NCBI GenBank assembly: GCA_022577435.1
Contig: JAKOON010000014.1
Location: 4,366,347-4,430,346, forward strand
DNA length: 64,000 nucleotides
Source: Embiotoca jacksoni
Lineage: Eukaryota > Chordata > Actinopteri > Embiotocidae
Direction: 5' to 3'
Positions 1 to 11,599 of the stretch are shown piece after piece. Position 1 is the first letter of the stretch. Each line of letters opens with the position of its first letter. The notes under the pieces are model-generated. The model saw only the letters and a list, made by a program, of their open reading frames with translations, was not told the DNA's origin and did no database searches. The position numbers and the translations under genes were made by a program.

Positions 1-1400
1 AGTTCAGGAATCCACTTGCAACAGAATATGTACAATATATACAGTATATAGAGTACCCCAGGTACCGTCGACCTGTCAGTCAGCAGTCAGTCAGCAGCGG
101 CTTCCACCTCCTCTGTCTTGTTGGTAATTCCACCACCAGGAAGATGTGTTCCTGTTGTTTGACACGAGGTAAACAGAGCAAGGCATTCTCCTTCGCTCAC
201 CGACACCGGCTGTTCAAAAGCTTACAGTTGATATTAAATGTTTTTTCCGCAGGCAGGATTCAAACTGTGCAGGTGATTTGGGATGTTGTGATTGGACATT
301 CGGAGGGTTTGCAGGTGTTACTGTGAATGTTTTTGTTTTTCTTCTTTTTTTACAGGAGAGCAGTGACAGAATTCACTACAGCAGAAAGACTTCATGGATT
401 TCTAAAGCAGTAAACGGCATTCAAAATATTCACCTCGTGTTCAAGGCAGTCATTAAAGCGGTACCGTTAATCCACTGTCGTATTACAGTTTGGAGTGATG
501 ACTGTGTCTGTCTGTACAGTCCTACTCAACTGACAGTTGTAATTTTTTGCAACCAGGGTAAGAATATCACAGTAAATTAAAAAAATCTGCTGTGCCACAC
601 TTTTTTTTTGCGGTTATAATATAATTACTATAAAATACTGTTTGATGTATTCGGATGACAGAATTTTAATAGAGCAATTACACTTTGATTTCTACAGATG
701 AAATGGCCACCATCCCTAACAAGTTGGATTAATAAATCATACTTATTAACTCTATCATTGCAGAGATTGAATATCTCTGAAGAAAAAAAAAAAAAGGAGG
801 GATGCCATTATTGCACAGCAGGAAAACAATTTGAAGATGGAAGCTAAACAATAATATTAAAGAAATGTGATTAATTTATGATACAAAAGAGGTCATATTT
901 CATAGTTGACGGAAACGGATACAGTGTAGCTTAATGAGAAGATGAAAGTGAGGAGCCGGTGTCTCCTCATTCAGTTTTGTCCTCCAAGGAAATGAATATT
1001 CATAAGGATATAATCACAGAATATTAAGAGATGGAACAGACATTCTTGTTAAACTCATTATATCCGAATGGTCATTGTGGTGGAACAAAGGAGCCGCTGT
1101 TCCATGTGACGTTCATCAAATTCAGCAGTGACGGGGAACAGTTTCAATCTCAGAGAGCGGATGGTTTTTCTGTGATATTTTGAGGAAACTGCAGCTGAAC
1201 AGTCTTCTAGTTCTGGTTGTTCAAAAGAGACTTTGTGGCATATTTTCATGCACCTTCTGCAGTTTTGTTATAAAGTGCCAATGAAACCAAAGCTATGATC
1301 AGGTGAAAGCAGGTCAAAATTCCTAATCAATTTTGACATCAAGCTGCAAGAGAAAAATATTCCAAATCCATCCAAAATCGCATTAGGAAGTTTAGATGCT
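1..1400. other. Non-coding, AT-rich, no gene seen
   Basis: I see no gene here. Six-frame translation gives only short frames without family resemblance (for example 278-580 plus and 1058-1249 minus). Short A or T runs occur near 601-609 and 781-794. The sequence is single-copy within the window and I recognise no repeat in it. Confidence 0.6.
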
Positions 1401-1401
1401 T

Positions 1402-1419
1402 GGATACCCTTGAGCAAGG
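1402..1419 (+). repeat. Short fish-type repeat core, copy 1
   Basis: An 18-base string (GGATACCCTTGAGCAAGG) recurs exactly at 4770-4787. The core CCCTTGAGCAAGGCAC followed by a pyrimidine-rich stretch is a common dispersed motif in teleost repeats. Outside the 18-mer the two copies diverge quickly, so I cannot define element ends or a class. It lies just before the Tc1 element that starts at about 1436. Confidence 0.5.
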
Positions 1420-1435
1420 CACGTTATTATACAGT

Positions 1436-2004
1436 CGATAAACACTTTGTTGGAAACACCTGTACGTCTGTGTATTCATGCAATTTTACAATCAGCCAAT
1501 CGTGTGGCAGCAGTGCATAAAATCCTGAATCTTCATTTTAGCTGAGGCTGCAGAAGGGATGGAATATTTTTGGTTGCACACTTCAGGCTCCCAAACCAAT
1601 CAGTCCTCGTTTGAATGCCTCAGTCTGTCTGGGCACTGTTTACCACAATCCTGCCGGCTCCTTCCAGCAAGATAATGCACCATGTCGCAAAGCAAAAGTC
1701 TCAAACCGGTTTCATGAAAAATTACAGAGAGTTCAGTGGACTTCAGTTACCTCCCCAGTCAGCAGAATCCAGAACACCGTCGGGATGCGGTCGACCAGGA
1801 GATTGGCAGCAGGAACGTGCAGCTGAGTAATGTACTGTAATGATGTGATGCAATGTGATGTCAACATGGAGCAGAATTTCAGAGGAAGGTCTCCAACATC
1901 CTAAAGACTTCATGCAACAAACAACTGAGGGTGTCTTGAGAGCGAAGAGAGACCCGACCACATTATTCGTACATGCTGTACCCTAAATGAGCCCTCGATG
2001 AGTG
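1436..2004 (+). mobile_element. Tc1-like DNA transposon, lineage A, internally deleted
   Basis: A relic of a teleost Tc1/mariner-superfamily transposon. The left part (1441-1515) has the end-type sequence CACTTTGTTGGAAACACC and then the untranslated leader typical of this lineage (AATCAGCCAATCGTGTGGCA). The right part carries the C-terminal half of the transposase, and the sequence at about 1975-2004 resembles the inverted complement of the left end. An intact copy would be well over 1 kb, whereas this one is about 570 bp, so the N-terminal DNA-binding region and much of the catalytic region are gone. The deletion junction is somewhere near 1545-1565. Identification is from memory of the family plus the translated motifs. 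Exact ends are uncertain by about 10 to 20 bases because the terminal repeats are degraded. Confidence 0.8.
1575..1986 (+). pseudogene. Tc1-A transposase C-terminal half, broken
   Basis: In an intact element this would be the DDE transposase that cuts and rejoins transposon ends at TA targets. What is visible: a frame containing FQQDNAPCRKAKVSNRFHE (about 1659-1715), which matches the Tc1 block around the second catalytic aspartate. Next comes a decayed version of the conserved WP-SPDLNPIE block (here WTSVTSPVSRIQN), so the last acidic residue of the triad is not preserved. After a frame change, 1855-1986 is open for 43 codons ending in TAA and contains TWSRISEE and GVLRAKRDPT, matching the Tc1 C-terminus (TW-RIS-E, then VL-AK-GPT). 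At least one frameshift and a stop near 1827 separate the blocks. It cannot encode a functional enzyme. Confidence 0.85.
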
Positions 2005-4103
2005 TGCTTCTAAATCTTTAGGGAGATTTTCTTCTATTGTTGATTTTTTTTCTTAAAGTTTTAAACATCAGAAAGAAGGCAGATTATCACAAAGGTACAC
2101 CTCATATTTATTGACCTTGCCCACAATTATAAGAAACATCAAAGTGGAAAACACAAGAAAAGTGCAGCATCACTTTTTTATAATCCCAAATCGAGTGAGG
2201 AAGTCATGTCGACTGTAGTTTTTCCCAAACGGTAGCAAAAAAATATAATAAAGACTGTTTGGTTGACACAAAGAAGGAAGGAAGGGTTCCATATTCTATT
2301 TCTAAATGTGAACTGTTCCGTTAATATAACAAAAATCAGAGAGGAAAAAAAATAAAATAATCAATCACACATCTCTCAGAAGACAGTTGTTCTGCATCAT
2401 AATTTCAGAGATTGTAGAGTGGGCTTCCCCATGACAACAACAAAGATCAAAGGGTAAAAGAATATGAACAAAAAGGAAATAAATTGAGTCTAGACAGACG
2501 GGCCTTTCTGTGACTATAATAAAAATTAAAGTAGAATAAATTTGTCACAAATACTGCATGGAGAAAGAAAGGTTTTACGTAATTATACATTGTATCATCT
2601 AATACATCAGAGTATGGAAAACAAAAATGGGAAAAAACTGCACCGGATCACACAAAGAAATAAAGGTTCCACGTCTTACTTCTTAACCTGAAGAGAGAGT
2701 AAGGAGGAGAGATTTTTTTTCACAATTGTAATAGAGTGGAAAACAAAAGAAGGAAATTCCTTCATGTTAAATCGAACTGCACCAAATAAAGTCAAGGAAA
2801 GGAAGGAATGATAACTTCGAGGTGAGCTTCTTACTGCCTGAAAAAAAAGTATCTGTACAATCAACACATTATCTTAGTTTAGATATTTTTAAAGTCACTT
2901 GACTGTGCTTTAATTTAAAGCTCTTCACTCATGGAAGCTGTCATCATGGGCACCAGCACTTGAGGGAAACGCAGCACAACTTGGCATCTGTCAGCAGCTC
3001 CAGACGTGTCCCAGTTTCATCCCACACCGCCCAAGGGGAATATTGACAACTACTCCGCATCATTAGGGGAAGTTAGCGTTGTCATGGCAGCATTCCACAC
3101 CACCAGGTTCAGGCAACGGTTGGCTAAGTCTCTCACAGTGTCTCTCAGAATCGTCTGTCAGGTCCCCCCCCCCCCCCCATCTCCATCTTCTTTCATGTCA
3201 CCTCCATCTTTCTTCTCTCTTTGTCTTTCTGTCTCTTTCTCTCCCTCTGCTTAAAAAAAATAAAAAAAAACACCCTCTGAAGAACAATTAATTGAAGTTC
3301 CTTGTCCCCTTGTCGTTGCCGCTCATCATAGCAGAGCAACGATATCTAATCGTGACCTCCAAATGTTTCATCCTGGTGCCTCTCTGTTTTCCTCCAAAAA
3401 CTTTCTTTGAAAGTTATCAAAGACTTTCTAAGTAATGTTAAGAGACATCGAGGAACAGAGACTGCCTTCTTTTCTTTTCTTTTTTTGACATCACTTCAAG
3501 GACCTTTTTGTGTTTTTTTCTGACGGCATGCAGGATAAATTGTCAGGAGACGCATAAGAGACAGGATGACATTCAATAACAGTCCAGATGTTGTATTTGC
3601 TGTGATACTGCGACAAAGTTTTACATTTTTTTCAGATTGTAGTTCTGTTCAACAAAAATCCAATCATGCTGGATTGCTCTCATAAATAGATTAAAGTGTA
3701 TCTCATTAATTCAACTTTTAGTTGATACAGGAGGTTAACAGGAGGAACATGAGAGCCTCAGGCATGCAGGCTCTGATTTGTAGTTGAACATTGGATTTTA
3801 TACTTTGACATCACCTCCACTTTCAATATACCCAACAGTAACTGCGTCCATATTGTTTCATTCACTTCGTCACACAGTGACAGTGAGCTATGTATATCTG
3901 GGTAATTTAAAACGTTATTTTCCTGTGTTTCTTTACTGAATGGGAAACTGACCTTATAAAATGTATGAGGTATGGTCAAACAGTTTATATTTTGCAGACA
4001 CTGTCAATTCCTTAACATTTGCAAGCTTCATTTAGCTCAACCTCAACCACCATTGTTGGAACAACATTTTGAAACAAATGCTTGACTTTAACATTATCTC
4101 CCT
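2005..4103. other. Non-coding AT-rich DNA with A-rich decayed repetition and a pyrimidine tract
   Basis: No gene seen. From about 2083 to 2870 the plus strand is A-rich and several phrases recur loosely (GTGGAAAACA at about 2143 and 2734; variants of CACAAAGAA followed by AAGGTTCCA at about 2268 and 2650). This suggests an old, diverged tandem or nested repeat, but I cannot fix a period. At 3164-3178 there is a run of 15 C, followed to about 3255 by a CT-rich tract; the apparent open frames there are translations of that tract. The rest is unremarkable. Confidence 0.45.
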
Positions 4104-4290
4104 TCACATCCCCCACTGGTTGCTCATTGGTCCACCCTTCAGAGTGGCTGAGCAATACTTTATGCGAGCCGGGTTTCCGTACTTATAATCGCAGCGTAAA
4201 TTGAAGCTGCGAGCGATACGTGAGTGAAGCAAGGTTTTAAAACTTTGACTTTTTAAAGTGGCACTGTACTCACTACAGGCTGTAATATAA
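4104..4290. repeat. Unclassified dispersed repeat, copy 1 (partner at 16095)
   Basis: The segment around 4168-4196 (GGGTTTCC, then a short variable part, then TATAATCGCAGCG) is repeated at about 16105-16130 with two bases missing and a few differences. Both are followed by a run of short GA-rich and GC-containing words. The shared core is only about 27 bases, so class and ends are unknown. A reverse-strand open frame of 66 codons over this interval has no family resemblance and I treat it as chance. Confidence 0.35.
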
Positions 4291-5690
4291 ATGTATAATT
4301 GCACTTTACAAAGGCAATTTCAACTCGACAACAAATTGTTTATCTGCAGCTGCAACCATGTGGTCCTTCATCTATTATCTACAGCCTTTTAGCCTTTGCA
4401 ATGTTAGAGGGGCCAATAGTTTGTGTTGCTCTCTTGGCCACAGTATTTATATTGGTTGCACTTGAGGTTACAATTCAATGTAGCAACAAGTGCTTCTGTG
4501 CACCATTATCATAAATATATTCAAAGTGCTTTGATTCAAGCAGGAAGAAAGCAGTGAAATACATTCATTGTGGGTGAGGTGCAATGTTTTTCTGTGTATT
4601 TTAACTATGCTGCCATCAACCTTGATAACAGTGGGAGACTAAAAAAAGAAACACTTGAGGGTGAGAGATGTGAGTCTGTAAGCACATACGTGCTGGCTTA
4701 CTTTGAAAATTGAGCATAAAAAGGCAATAAGTGCCATTTTCTCTACTTCCTTTGAAAAAAACTTATCCCGGATACCCTTGAGCAAGGTGCTCCACCTCCA
4801 GCTAAAGCAGAGCAGCTGCCGGACGAGCCCAGGTGTGTAGTTGTACCGCAGTGCTAAAAGAACACATTAAAAGCTGCAAAATAGCATTCTGGCGCCGGAT
4901 GAATGACGGTAGAGAAAAACATGAAAGTGTTTTTCAGCCTGATAATGTCGTATTCATGCTCTGGATATGCATCGGCGGTTCACATCTTCAAAAGACCTCG
5001 AGGTAGTTTTCTCCATGCCTTTGTGTCTCCTCTTGGTACCACCCCCACATCTGCTGCAGAGAATTACCTCATATTAAACATGTTTTAGGGAAATAATCAA
5101 CAACTGAAGACATCTAAAATGATTTAATGATTCCCAAATAATTCATTTAATATCACAGCACGAAAGGCATTCGTGAAAAGTATGATTCATCTATTTTTTT
5201 CATTGTACAGTATATTTTGCATTTCACCTTCAGGTTTAAAATTCATTAACCTTGGAACATATCAACACACATAAAGTACAGTATTGATTAGACATTGACA
5301 TCCAGCAGCAACTAAGTGGAATATAAACTTGATCAATTGTGAAACACTCTGAAAAAGGTAGTTTACGTTTAAGTTTGCATTTTTTAAAACGTACAAACAG
5401 CTTTAGGTCAAACGTATTCCTTCCATTGCAAAGCTGCAGTAGCAGTGTCAAACATCTGTCCAGGTCTCAGCTACATGTGTTTCAGCAGCGCTCGAAACCC
5501 AACACACGGCCACTTTGGTTGCTTAAAGTGTACAAATATGCTTTGGGGTGCAGTTATATCCGTGTGAGTGACATGTGAGCTATTGCATGGCCTGTGCAGG
5601 TCATGGAACGGGCTGATTGATCAAAATAAGCTACAGGCCTGTGGGAGACGGACGATTGAAAAATATGACTGGAATGCTTCATGTAGAAGT
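4291..5690. other. Non-coding, with second copy of the 18-mer at 4770
   Basis: No gene seen. The exact 18-base match to 1402-1419 is at 4770-4787 (GGATACCCTTGAGCAAGG), followed by a GC-rich stretch to about 4850 that resembles the continuation of the same dispersed fish repeat. The remaining sequence is AT-rich and single-copy, and short open frames in it have no recognisable content. Confidence 0.5.
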
Positions 5691-5916
5691 CTTAAAGGTC
5701 TCATATTGTAAACTCAGATCTCCTTTGCTTTTTTTTTTTGTTGTTGTTTTTTCTTCAACTGTGCTGTTTGAATAAGTCAGTCGGATTTCGGTGAGTTTGT
5801 GATGTCACAATCTCAGACTCATCTGACCTACCTCGGCATGGCCCACTGTTCGACCTTTTACCTGAAGGAATAAAAGACTGGTGTAAAATGTAAAGTGTGA
5901 AATGTGGACCTTTAAG
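5691..5916. mobile_element. Non-autonomous DNA transposon (MITE), about 226 bp
   Basis: Starts CTTAAAGGTCTCATATTG and ends AATGTGGACCTTTAAG. The reverse complement of the right end begins CTTAAAGGTCCACATT, so the first ten bases of the two ends are a perfect inverted repeat and similarity continues imperfectly. The interior holds GTGATGTCACAATCTCAGA, a phrase I associate with an abundant percomorph MITE whose ends read TTAAAGGTCCC. It has no coding capacity. The superfamily is not certain from the ends alone. TTAA lies inside both termini, which could be the target duplication. Confidence 0.7.
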
Positions 5917-6685
5917 GCCCAACCGAGCATCTTCTGGCAGGCCTCGAGTATTGACACAAGTGTTTCTTTACGCTATTCATAAGAAACTAAAACAGTGAAC
6001 TCCGTTTCTTGCTTTTCCGGTGCATGTGCTTGAAAGCATGTAAAGCCTATTCACTTGTACATTTTTGGACTGCGTCCGTGAGTCCACGCAGATTTTCTGG
6101 CCGCGAGCAGCTAATTTGATGTATATTACAGACTGAACACACAGCTATGTAGACATTAAAAGCATACATTTTCTATGTTTTGAAGCTAATATGGTCAGTC
6201 CACATTTTCCGTTGCGCAGAGCTTGGAGCACGTTTTTTCACGGAGGTCAAACATCTACTTTCTTATAATGCTTCATTCCACCTGGGTTGGCTGACTGGAA
6301 TACAATAAAGTCACATTCATGTTTGCATGGCAAACATAAAATCTGCTTTCCCATTGTTTGTTTTTAGTATCTCTTTATTGTGCTTGCTTATGAGATAGTT
6401 ATCGTTATTATTCCAGAGCGCCTTTACTGCAGCTCCATGATAAAAAGCCTTTTTAATTATGATTCTTTACTTTGGCTTGTAAGGTGTTTTTTATTTACAA
6501 GCCCTCATATGTTTACACCAGGTTCAGTGTGATTGAGATAATCCAAAACCTCCGGAGTTAAAAGGTTTTCAGAGGACAGCAGTGATAGTTAATGCAGACT
6601 TTCTGCTACCTTGTTTTAGGGTTGTTGTACTTCATTTGGTCCTTTTTCTATTTTGGTTTGAAAGCACCGCTTCACACAGTAAAAT
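5917..6685. other. Non-coding, no gene seen
   Basis: AT-rich sequence without recognised repeats or coding potential. A stretch at about 6065-6240 contains two loosely related phrases around GGACTGCGTCCG and GGTCAGTCCAC that could be remnants of a small inverted repeat, but the match is too weak to annotate. Confidence 0.5.
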
Positions 6686-6726
6686 GGGACGTGGTGGTGG
6701 GGGTGGCGGGGGGAGGGGAGGGGGGC
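6686..6726 (+). repeat. G-run cluster with G-quadruplex potential
   Basis: The plus strand is almost entirely G with single-base interruptions, with more than four runs of three or more G separated by one or two bases. Such a layout can fold into an intramolecular G-quadruplex in single-stranded DNA or RNA. It sits immediately before a CA/CAGA microsatellite (6747-6776) with no gene nearby, so no regulatory role can be assigned. Confidence 0.7.
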
Positions 6727-6746
6727 TATTTCAGGTCATATGTATT

Positions 6747-6985
6747 CACACACACACACACACAGACAGACAGACACGGACACCTACACAGGCACATAAA
6801 TCACCTAACCTCGTAGGAGCACACATATGCTTTTATACACACTCAGGCACACACTGATGGGTTTCCTGGAGATTCACTGCGGCTATAAAATTATCTTGTA
6901 AAAGGGCGGTGGGGTGGTGGGGAGATGAGGGTGGTTCCCCGCTTCAGCTCTGGAGGCTTCATTAACTGAAACACACACACGCACG

Positions 6986-7017
<32 letters not shown>
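6747..7017. repeat. Compound CA/CAGA and CA/CGCA microsatellites
   Basis: Two arrays: 6747-6776 (CA units passing into CAGA units) and 6970-7017 (CA units interrupted by GCACGCACGCA). Open frames translated as THTHTH or CVCVCV across them are repeat artefacts. The sequence between the arrays (about 6780-6965) is unique and non-coding. Confidence 0.9.
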
Positions 7018-7155
7018 TCTATAGACACACAGACAGACATAAAGTGACCCCTGCAAGGAATTCATTCATTTTTATGTGCCCTCTCACTTCATGGCTATTT
7101 ATTTGTTCTCCGACCCATTAGGCGAGCAGCTTTTCAGGACTCTATCCCTTTTTTA

Positions 7156-7158
<3 letters not shown>

Positions 7159-7227
<69 letters not shown>
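7159..7227. repeat. (TC)n microsatellite, about 34 units
   Basis: An essentially uninterrupted CT dinucleotide array about 69 bp long. The lack of interruptions suggests it is young or still slipping. The pure polypyrimidine strand with mirror symmetry could form triplex H-DNA. Confidence 0.95.
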
Positions 7228-7233
<6 letters not shown>

Positions 7234-9343
7234 TACACTGACTGGTTCTCAGTGAGAGGAGATGGTCCACTAGAAAAATGGCTATAAAAGTGACACAGTA
7301 AAGCCCTGCCTGAAGACTGAAATAATATAATATACTAGTGTCACAAAACTTTTACAAATCTCTTGTACTCCAACCTCAGCTTTGAAGAAAATCTGTTAAA
7401 ATGACATCCAGAGAAAAGTCTTAGAGCTTCTGAACAAGCACTGCATGAACAATCTGTCATAAAATTACTATCTTCTCAGACTGTGCCATCTAAATATAAG
7501 AAAAAATGACTTGTTTTAGCATCGTCGGTGGAAAAATACATTTTTAAAACCCGTTCCAAATGCTGACTAGAACATGAAATCTATAGTGATTTACTGAATA
7601 TCTGAGCGTTGTGTAGATGTCAAGTGTATTTCTACAAAGGAATATAAGCCGAGCACAGTGTTGCCTATGCGATATCATGAAGCTCCATTGGCCTCGAGAG
7701 TGGAGCCAAAAATATGCCTCTGTGAAGTTCTTATGACTGAATCCCTTGAAGTCGCCCACCGACTCTTCATCTGTGTTTTTGTTGCCGTGCTTTGCGAAGT
7801 CTTTTTTTGTGTGCACTTAGCAGCCGTGGCAAGCATCATTACCATTGCTGTTATGTTAAATGGTATCAGCCACAAGATATATGTCTTCACTCTGTGAGAT
7901 CAAAACAGCTTTTTTTTTTTTTCTTTTTAGGCTACGTTGTATACGGAGGCAGTTTCTTCATTTGGTTTCTTTTGGCGGCTCATTTGTGTGACTTTTTATA
8001 TGCAAAGAAAGTCGCTGCTCACTCGAGACTTGTTTGGAGGGCTGGAGCTAAGGTTCAGATGTAATAATTGGAAGAGCTTCTTTTACTTGGTGTCCTTTAT
8101 TATATTGTTTTTAATCCTGTCTTTGTACTCCGCCCTTCATAACTGAGGATTGACACTAAACCTCCCATCATAATGGAGTGATTGTCTGTCACTACACATT
8201 GTTGTGTTCATTTTGGTGTCTTTTGATGCTTGAAATAGGTCCCTGGCTTAAAGCTTGGTACAATATTGTAAATGAATAGACCTGTCATTCCAGGACTTCA
8301 AAAATGTTAGATTTTGCAATGGATTTTTCTCAAACAATTGCGCTGCAATTGGAAGAGTGATTTTTTTTTTTTTTTTTTTCCAGTCTCATTGCAGAAAAAT
8401 TCATGAGGCTTTTTTTCTTTTACTATACTGTATGCACATAAACAAAGTGCAAACTCTTACATCGGATTACACTGTATGATTAGACTGATGCAGAGAAGTA
8501 CCATAATTGGTAGCCTTATTCTCCTGGTGAGACCGCATTTCCCATAAACCCCATCGCTTCTGTTTTTTATAGTCAACCCGGCATGTAGTTTTTGTTGATT
8601 ATGTGAGAAGAGGCTAAAGAGTCTTGCTGACTGTAAATGAAAAGTTATTTTTGTTGATAGAGCAAGTTTTGTTTGGAAAGACTTATTTTGTGCCATAATG
8701 CCTTCAGCAGAGCTTCAATTGAGTACATTGACTGCAGAGAAATTATAGAAATGTTGCTGCAAGTGCAAGCTTCCACAAATATTGTGGAGATTGAATTCGC
8801 TCAAATTATTGTGATTTACTAGAGGGACTGATAAACGGACTGGAATATGAGGACATTGCGAAAAAGGGACAGCGTGCCGGAAAAAATGGAACGGCAGTTA
8901 CAGTTCAATAGTCAAGTTTAGGGTTATTCATTTAAATCTCGAACTAGAACACTAGAAACTGATCACTTTCCTCAAATGAACCTTAAATGGACACAAACAC
9001 GAGATCCAAGGAGTTCACCAACATAACACATGACTGCGTTAATTGTAGAGCAGTACAGAGTGCAGGACAAGTGCCATAACATCAGAGTTCATGAGGTTAA
9101 AGACTACGTTCATGTGTAATTTCTACCTCAGTGTGCAGCTCTTGTTCAGCCACGAGTATAACAGGAAAACAAAATAAATACACAGAACAATGCTCTTTAC
9201 CTCCCTCCCATCTGTTTCTAACCTCTACTTCTCACCAATGCTCGACTTTACATATGTTTTCCCCTCTTCCAAACAGAGATTTAAATTGTGCTTTTTTTTT
9301 GTTCTCTGTTGTGCATTAAGAGGTAGAAAAAAGAAGGAAATAT

Positions 9344-9344
<1 letters not shown>
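7228..9344. other. Non-coding, no gene seen
   Basis: AT-rich single-copy DNA. T runs occur at about 7911-7922 and 8360-8380. Overlapping open frames on both strands at 7544-8146 are short and not recognisable. I see no promoter or splice architecture that would make them exons. Confidence 0.5.

Positions 9345-9410
<66 letters not shown>
9345..9410. repeat. (TA)n microsatellite
   Basis: About 33 TA units without interruption. Long AT dinucleotide arrays extrude cruciforms readily and are often collapsed or mis-sized in assemblies. It lies about 310 bp upstream of the Tc1-B fragment. Confidence 0.95.
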
Positions 9411-9412
<2 letters not shown>

Positions 9413-9720
9413 ATTAAGGATGGAAGACTGTTGTTTGACCAAAAGATTCATATTTTCGACAACAAATTACCGTTGGTTCCAAGTTTTTCAAGTTCAGGCC
9501 ATGTGATAAAAAAAAAAATGTTTTACTTTGGCTGGATCTCCACAGTACCGCAACGTAACTCGCGTTCGTTCCTGCTCGTGTATAACTGACTTTGGAAGGT
9601 CTCCTTAAAATTATGTTCATACTAGAAATTTAAGGCAGCGAATATGTTTTCGAAGAAACATGACGCCACCTGCGTTACGCTTTACTGACCACATATTGCA
9701 AGGCGCAAAATATTAACATA
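9411..9720. other. Non-coding spacer
   Basis: No gene or repeat recognised between the TA array and the Tc1-B fragment. Confidence 0.5.
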
Positions 9721-9917
9721 CTGCAGGCAATGGTTTTCAGAAGTGTTTCTGAGCCCATGTAGTGATTTCCACTACAGAATTGTATCTGTTTTTAATGCAG
9801 TGCCGCCAGAGCACCCGAAGATCACGGCCATCTGATATTAGATTTCAGCCTTGTTCCTTGCGTACACATATTTCTCCAGATTCACAGAATCTTTTAATGA
9901 CATTATGAACAGTCGTC
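9721..9917 (-). pseudogene. Tc1-like transposase N-terminal fragment, lineage B
   Basis: Read on the minus strand, this encodes part of the paired-type helix-turn-helix region that binds transposon ends in Tc1 transposases. The translation begins TVHNVIKRFCESGEICVRK and later contains RHCIKNRYNSVVEIT, matching the family pattern (a VHNIIKRF-like recognition helix, a basic linker, then the second helix-turn-helix). In-frame stops occur in the linker (after KEQG) and near the C-terminal end of the fragment. No terminal repeats are visible at either side, so this is an internal piece of a larger insertion. The same lineage is represented by its C-terminal part at 31067-31350. Family recognition is from memory but the match is long. 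Confidence 0.85.
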
Positions 9918-11599
9918 CTTTATGCTACGTCACCTGACTTTCTCATTAGCTCCCGCCATTATTCCTACAGGCACTAGAGGTCAGACCAGTAGTTTCATTG
10001 CACCCTGCTAGGCCATGTAATTAGGGCAGATGTATGATTGAGTAGTCTGCTAATAGTCAGAGGTGTGATACATGAGGCTGATAAAAGTTTTATCATTTAA
10101 AGGCGCCATGGAAAAGTGCCATATTGTTTTATTTTATTGAAATGACGCCACAACCCCGTTAAACAAAAACCTGTATGTGATCGTTACATTTTTTGGTTGT
10201 CTGAGCAGGTGTTGTATGTGCTGTCAACCTTGTTCCTCTGGGTTCATAGTCCTCTCCTGTATATTCATGTCGGCATATTCATAGCTCGCAGTGAACCATC
10301 TGTGAAGTCGGACCATGCCAGGACAACTTTCTACCACAGTTGTATGAGCCAAGTTTGACCCGCACTGCATCAGTTTGCAAATATATGTGCATAACTGGAG
10401 GGTGGGAACTGTGTGTGACAAGACATGTTACAGAAAAGAAGAGAAACAGTGGAGGACAGTTCTTAAAAACAGATTTTTTTTTTTTTGTCTCTTTAAAAAA
10501 AAAAAAAAAAAAGCACCATATGTGGTAAATCAACCTCCACTGAATGAATTAGGGCTAAAATAAATGCAATATAACCATGTCCAGTGAACAATGCGGTGAT
10601 TCAGTAAAGCAGGAATCAGCAATTTGTTCCCATAACTGACAAATAAAAGCAAAGCAGAAGTGACAGTCGAGCTTCGACAGCTTTCAGAAAAATATGATGG
10701 AGCGAGTGAGTCCTCGTGGGTGAAGTGGTAGTTTAGCCCACTTCCCCTCGATTCAACCAGCATTTCCAGTTGACCTTAATCATTCAAATGGTTGAAAGCA
10801 CTCGTTTTCTTCGTCTGAGCAGGTTTGGGTAATTTTGGAGCGACTCTGTTCCGTCTGAACGAGCATTAGGATGTTACACATGATCAGTGACAGAATCGTA
10901 TCGGGTCCTCCAGCCTATTTTACTTTGTAGACAAACAAATCGAGAGAGAGAAGTGAACTTTGCTGCAGTGCTGCCTCGATGGTTACAAGAAGATGGGATT
11001 GTACACCTCACCTCTGCACTCGGATTATAAATTATTTGAACTATAACACCGTTTGTTGTTGACCTTTTAAAGTTCACCCAATTAGAATTTGGTTGACTGA
11101 GTTACTTAAAGCAAGGATATTTGATTAGCCTTATTTAAGTATGTATTGGCTTTTTAGCTTTGAGGTTGCTTCTTTATTAGAAAACCAAAATAAAGAAGGT
11201 AATATCTTGAGATTTTGTCAATTCATTCAACATGTTGTCTTTGTATTTTGAGATTGAATAAGTCGTCAGTTTTCTGTATGTGAGACCCTCCCCATATTGT
11301 TTGTGTTTGGCCTCAGGTCTGTTGTTTCCAGAGTGAATGACAGGATGAGTAACAAAAAGCTTTGGGAATCTATCCTCTCGCAACAGATGTTGATTTTTAT
11401 ACTTAGTAAATGTCAACTTTGATGACATCGGTGGCCGAGTTTCACAGGACGGAGCGGTGGGTTGAGTTGTTTCGGTTGGGCTTTGGTAAGTTCATAGACT
11501 GTCATCAGATTAGTGACAGAAATCACTCTGTTACTGCTGAGACTGAGGACGTTTAAGGAAAGCATTGATTACAACTTTGAAAGCCACCTGCCTTGACAT
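9918..11599. other. Non-coding, no gene seen
   Basis: Unique AT-rich sequence. An adjacent T-run and A-run (about 10470-10511) can form a hairpin and explains overlapping open frames on both strands there. Nothing else is recognisable. Confidence 0.5.

Noticed and set aside
6747..7017. Regularly spaced repeats resembling a CRISPR array
   Set aside because: Units are dinucleotides without spacers; a vertebrate microsatellite.
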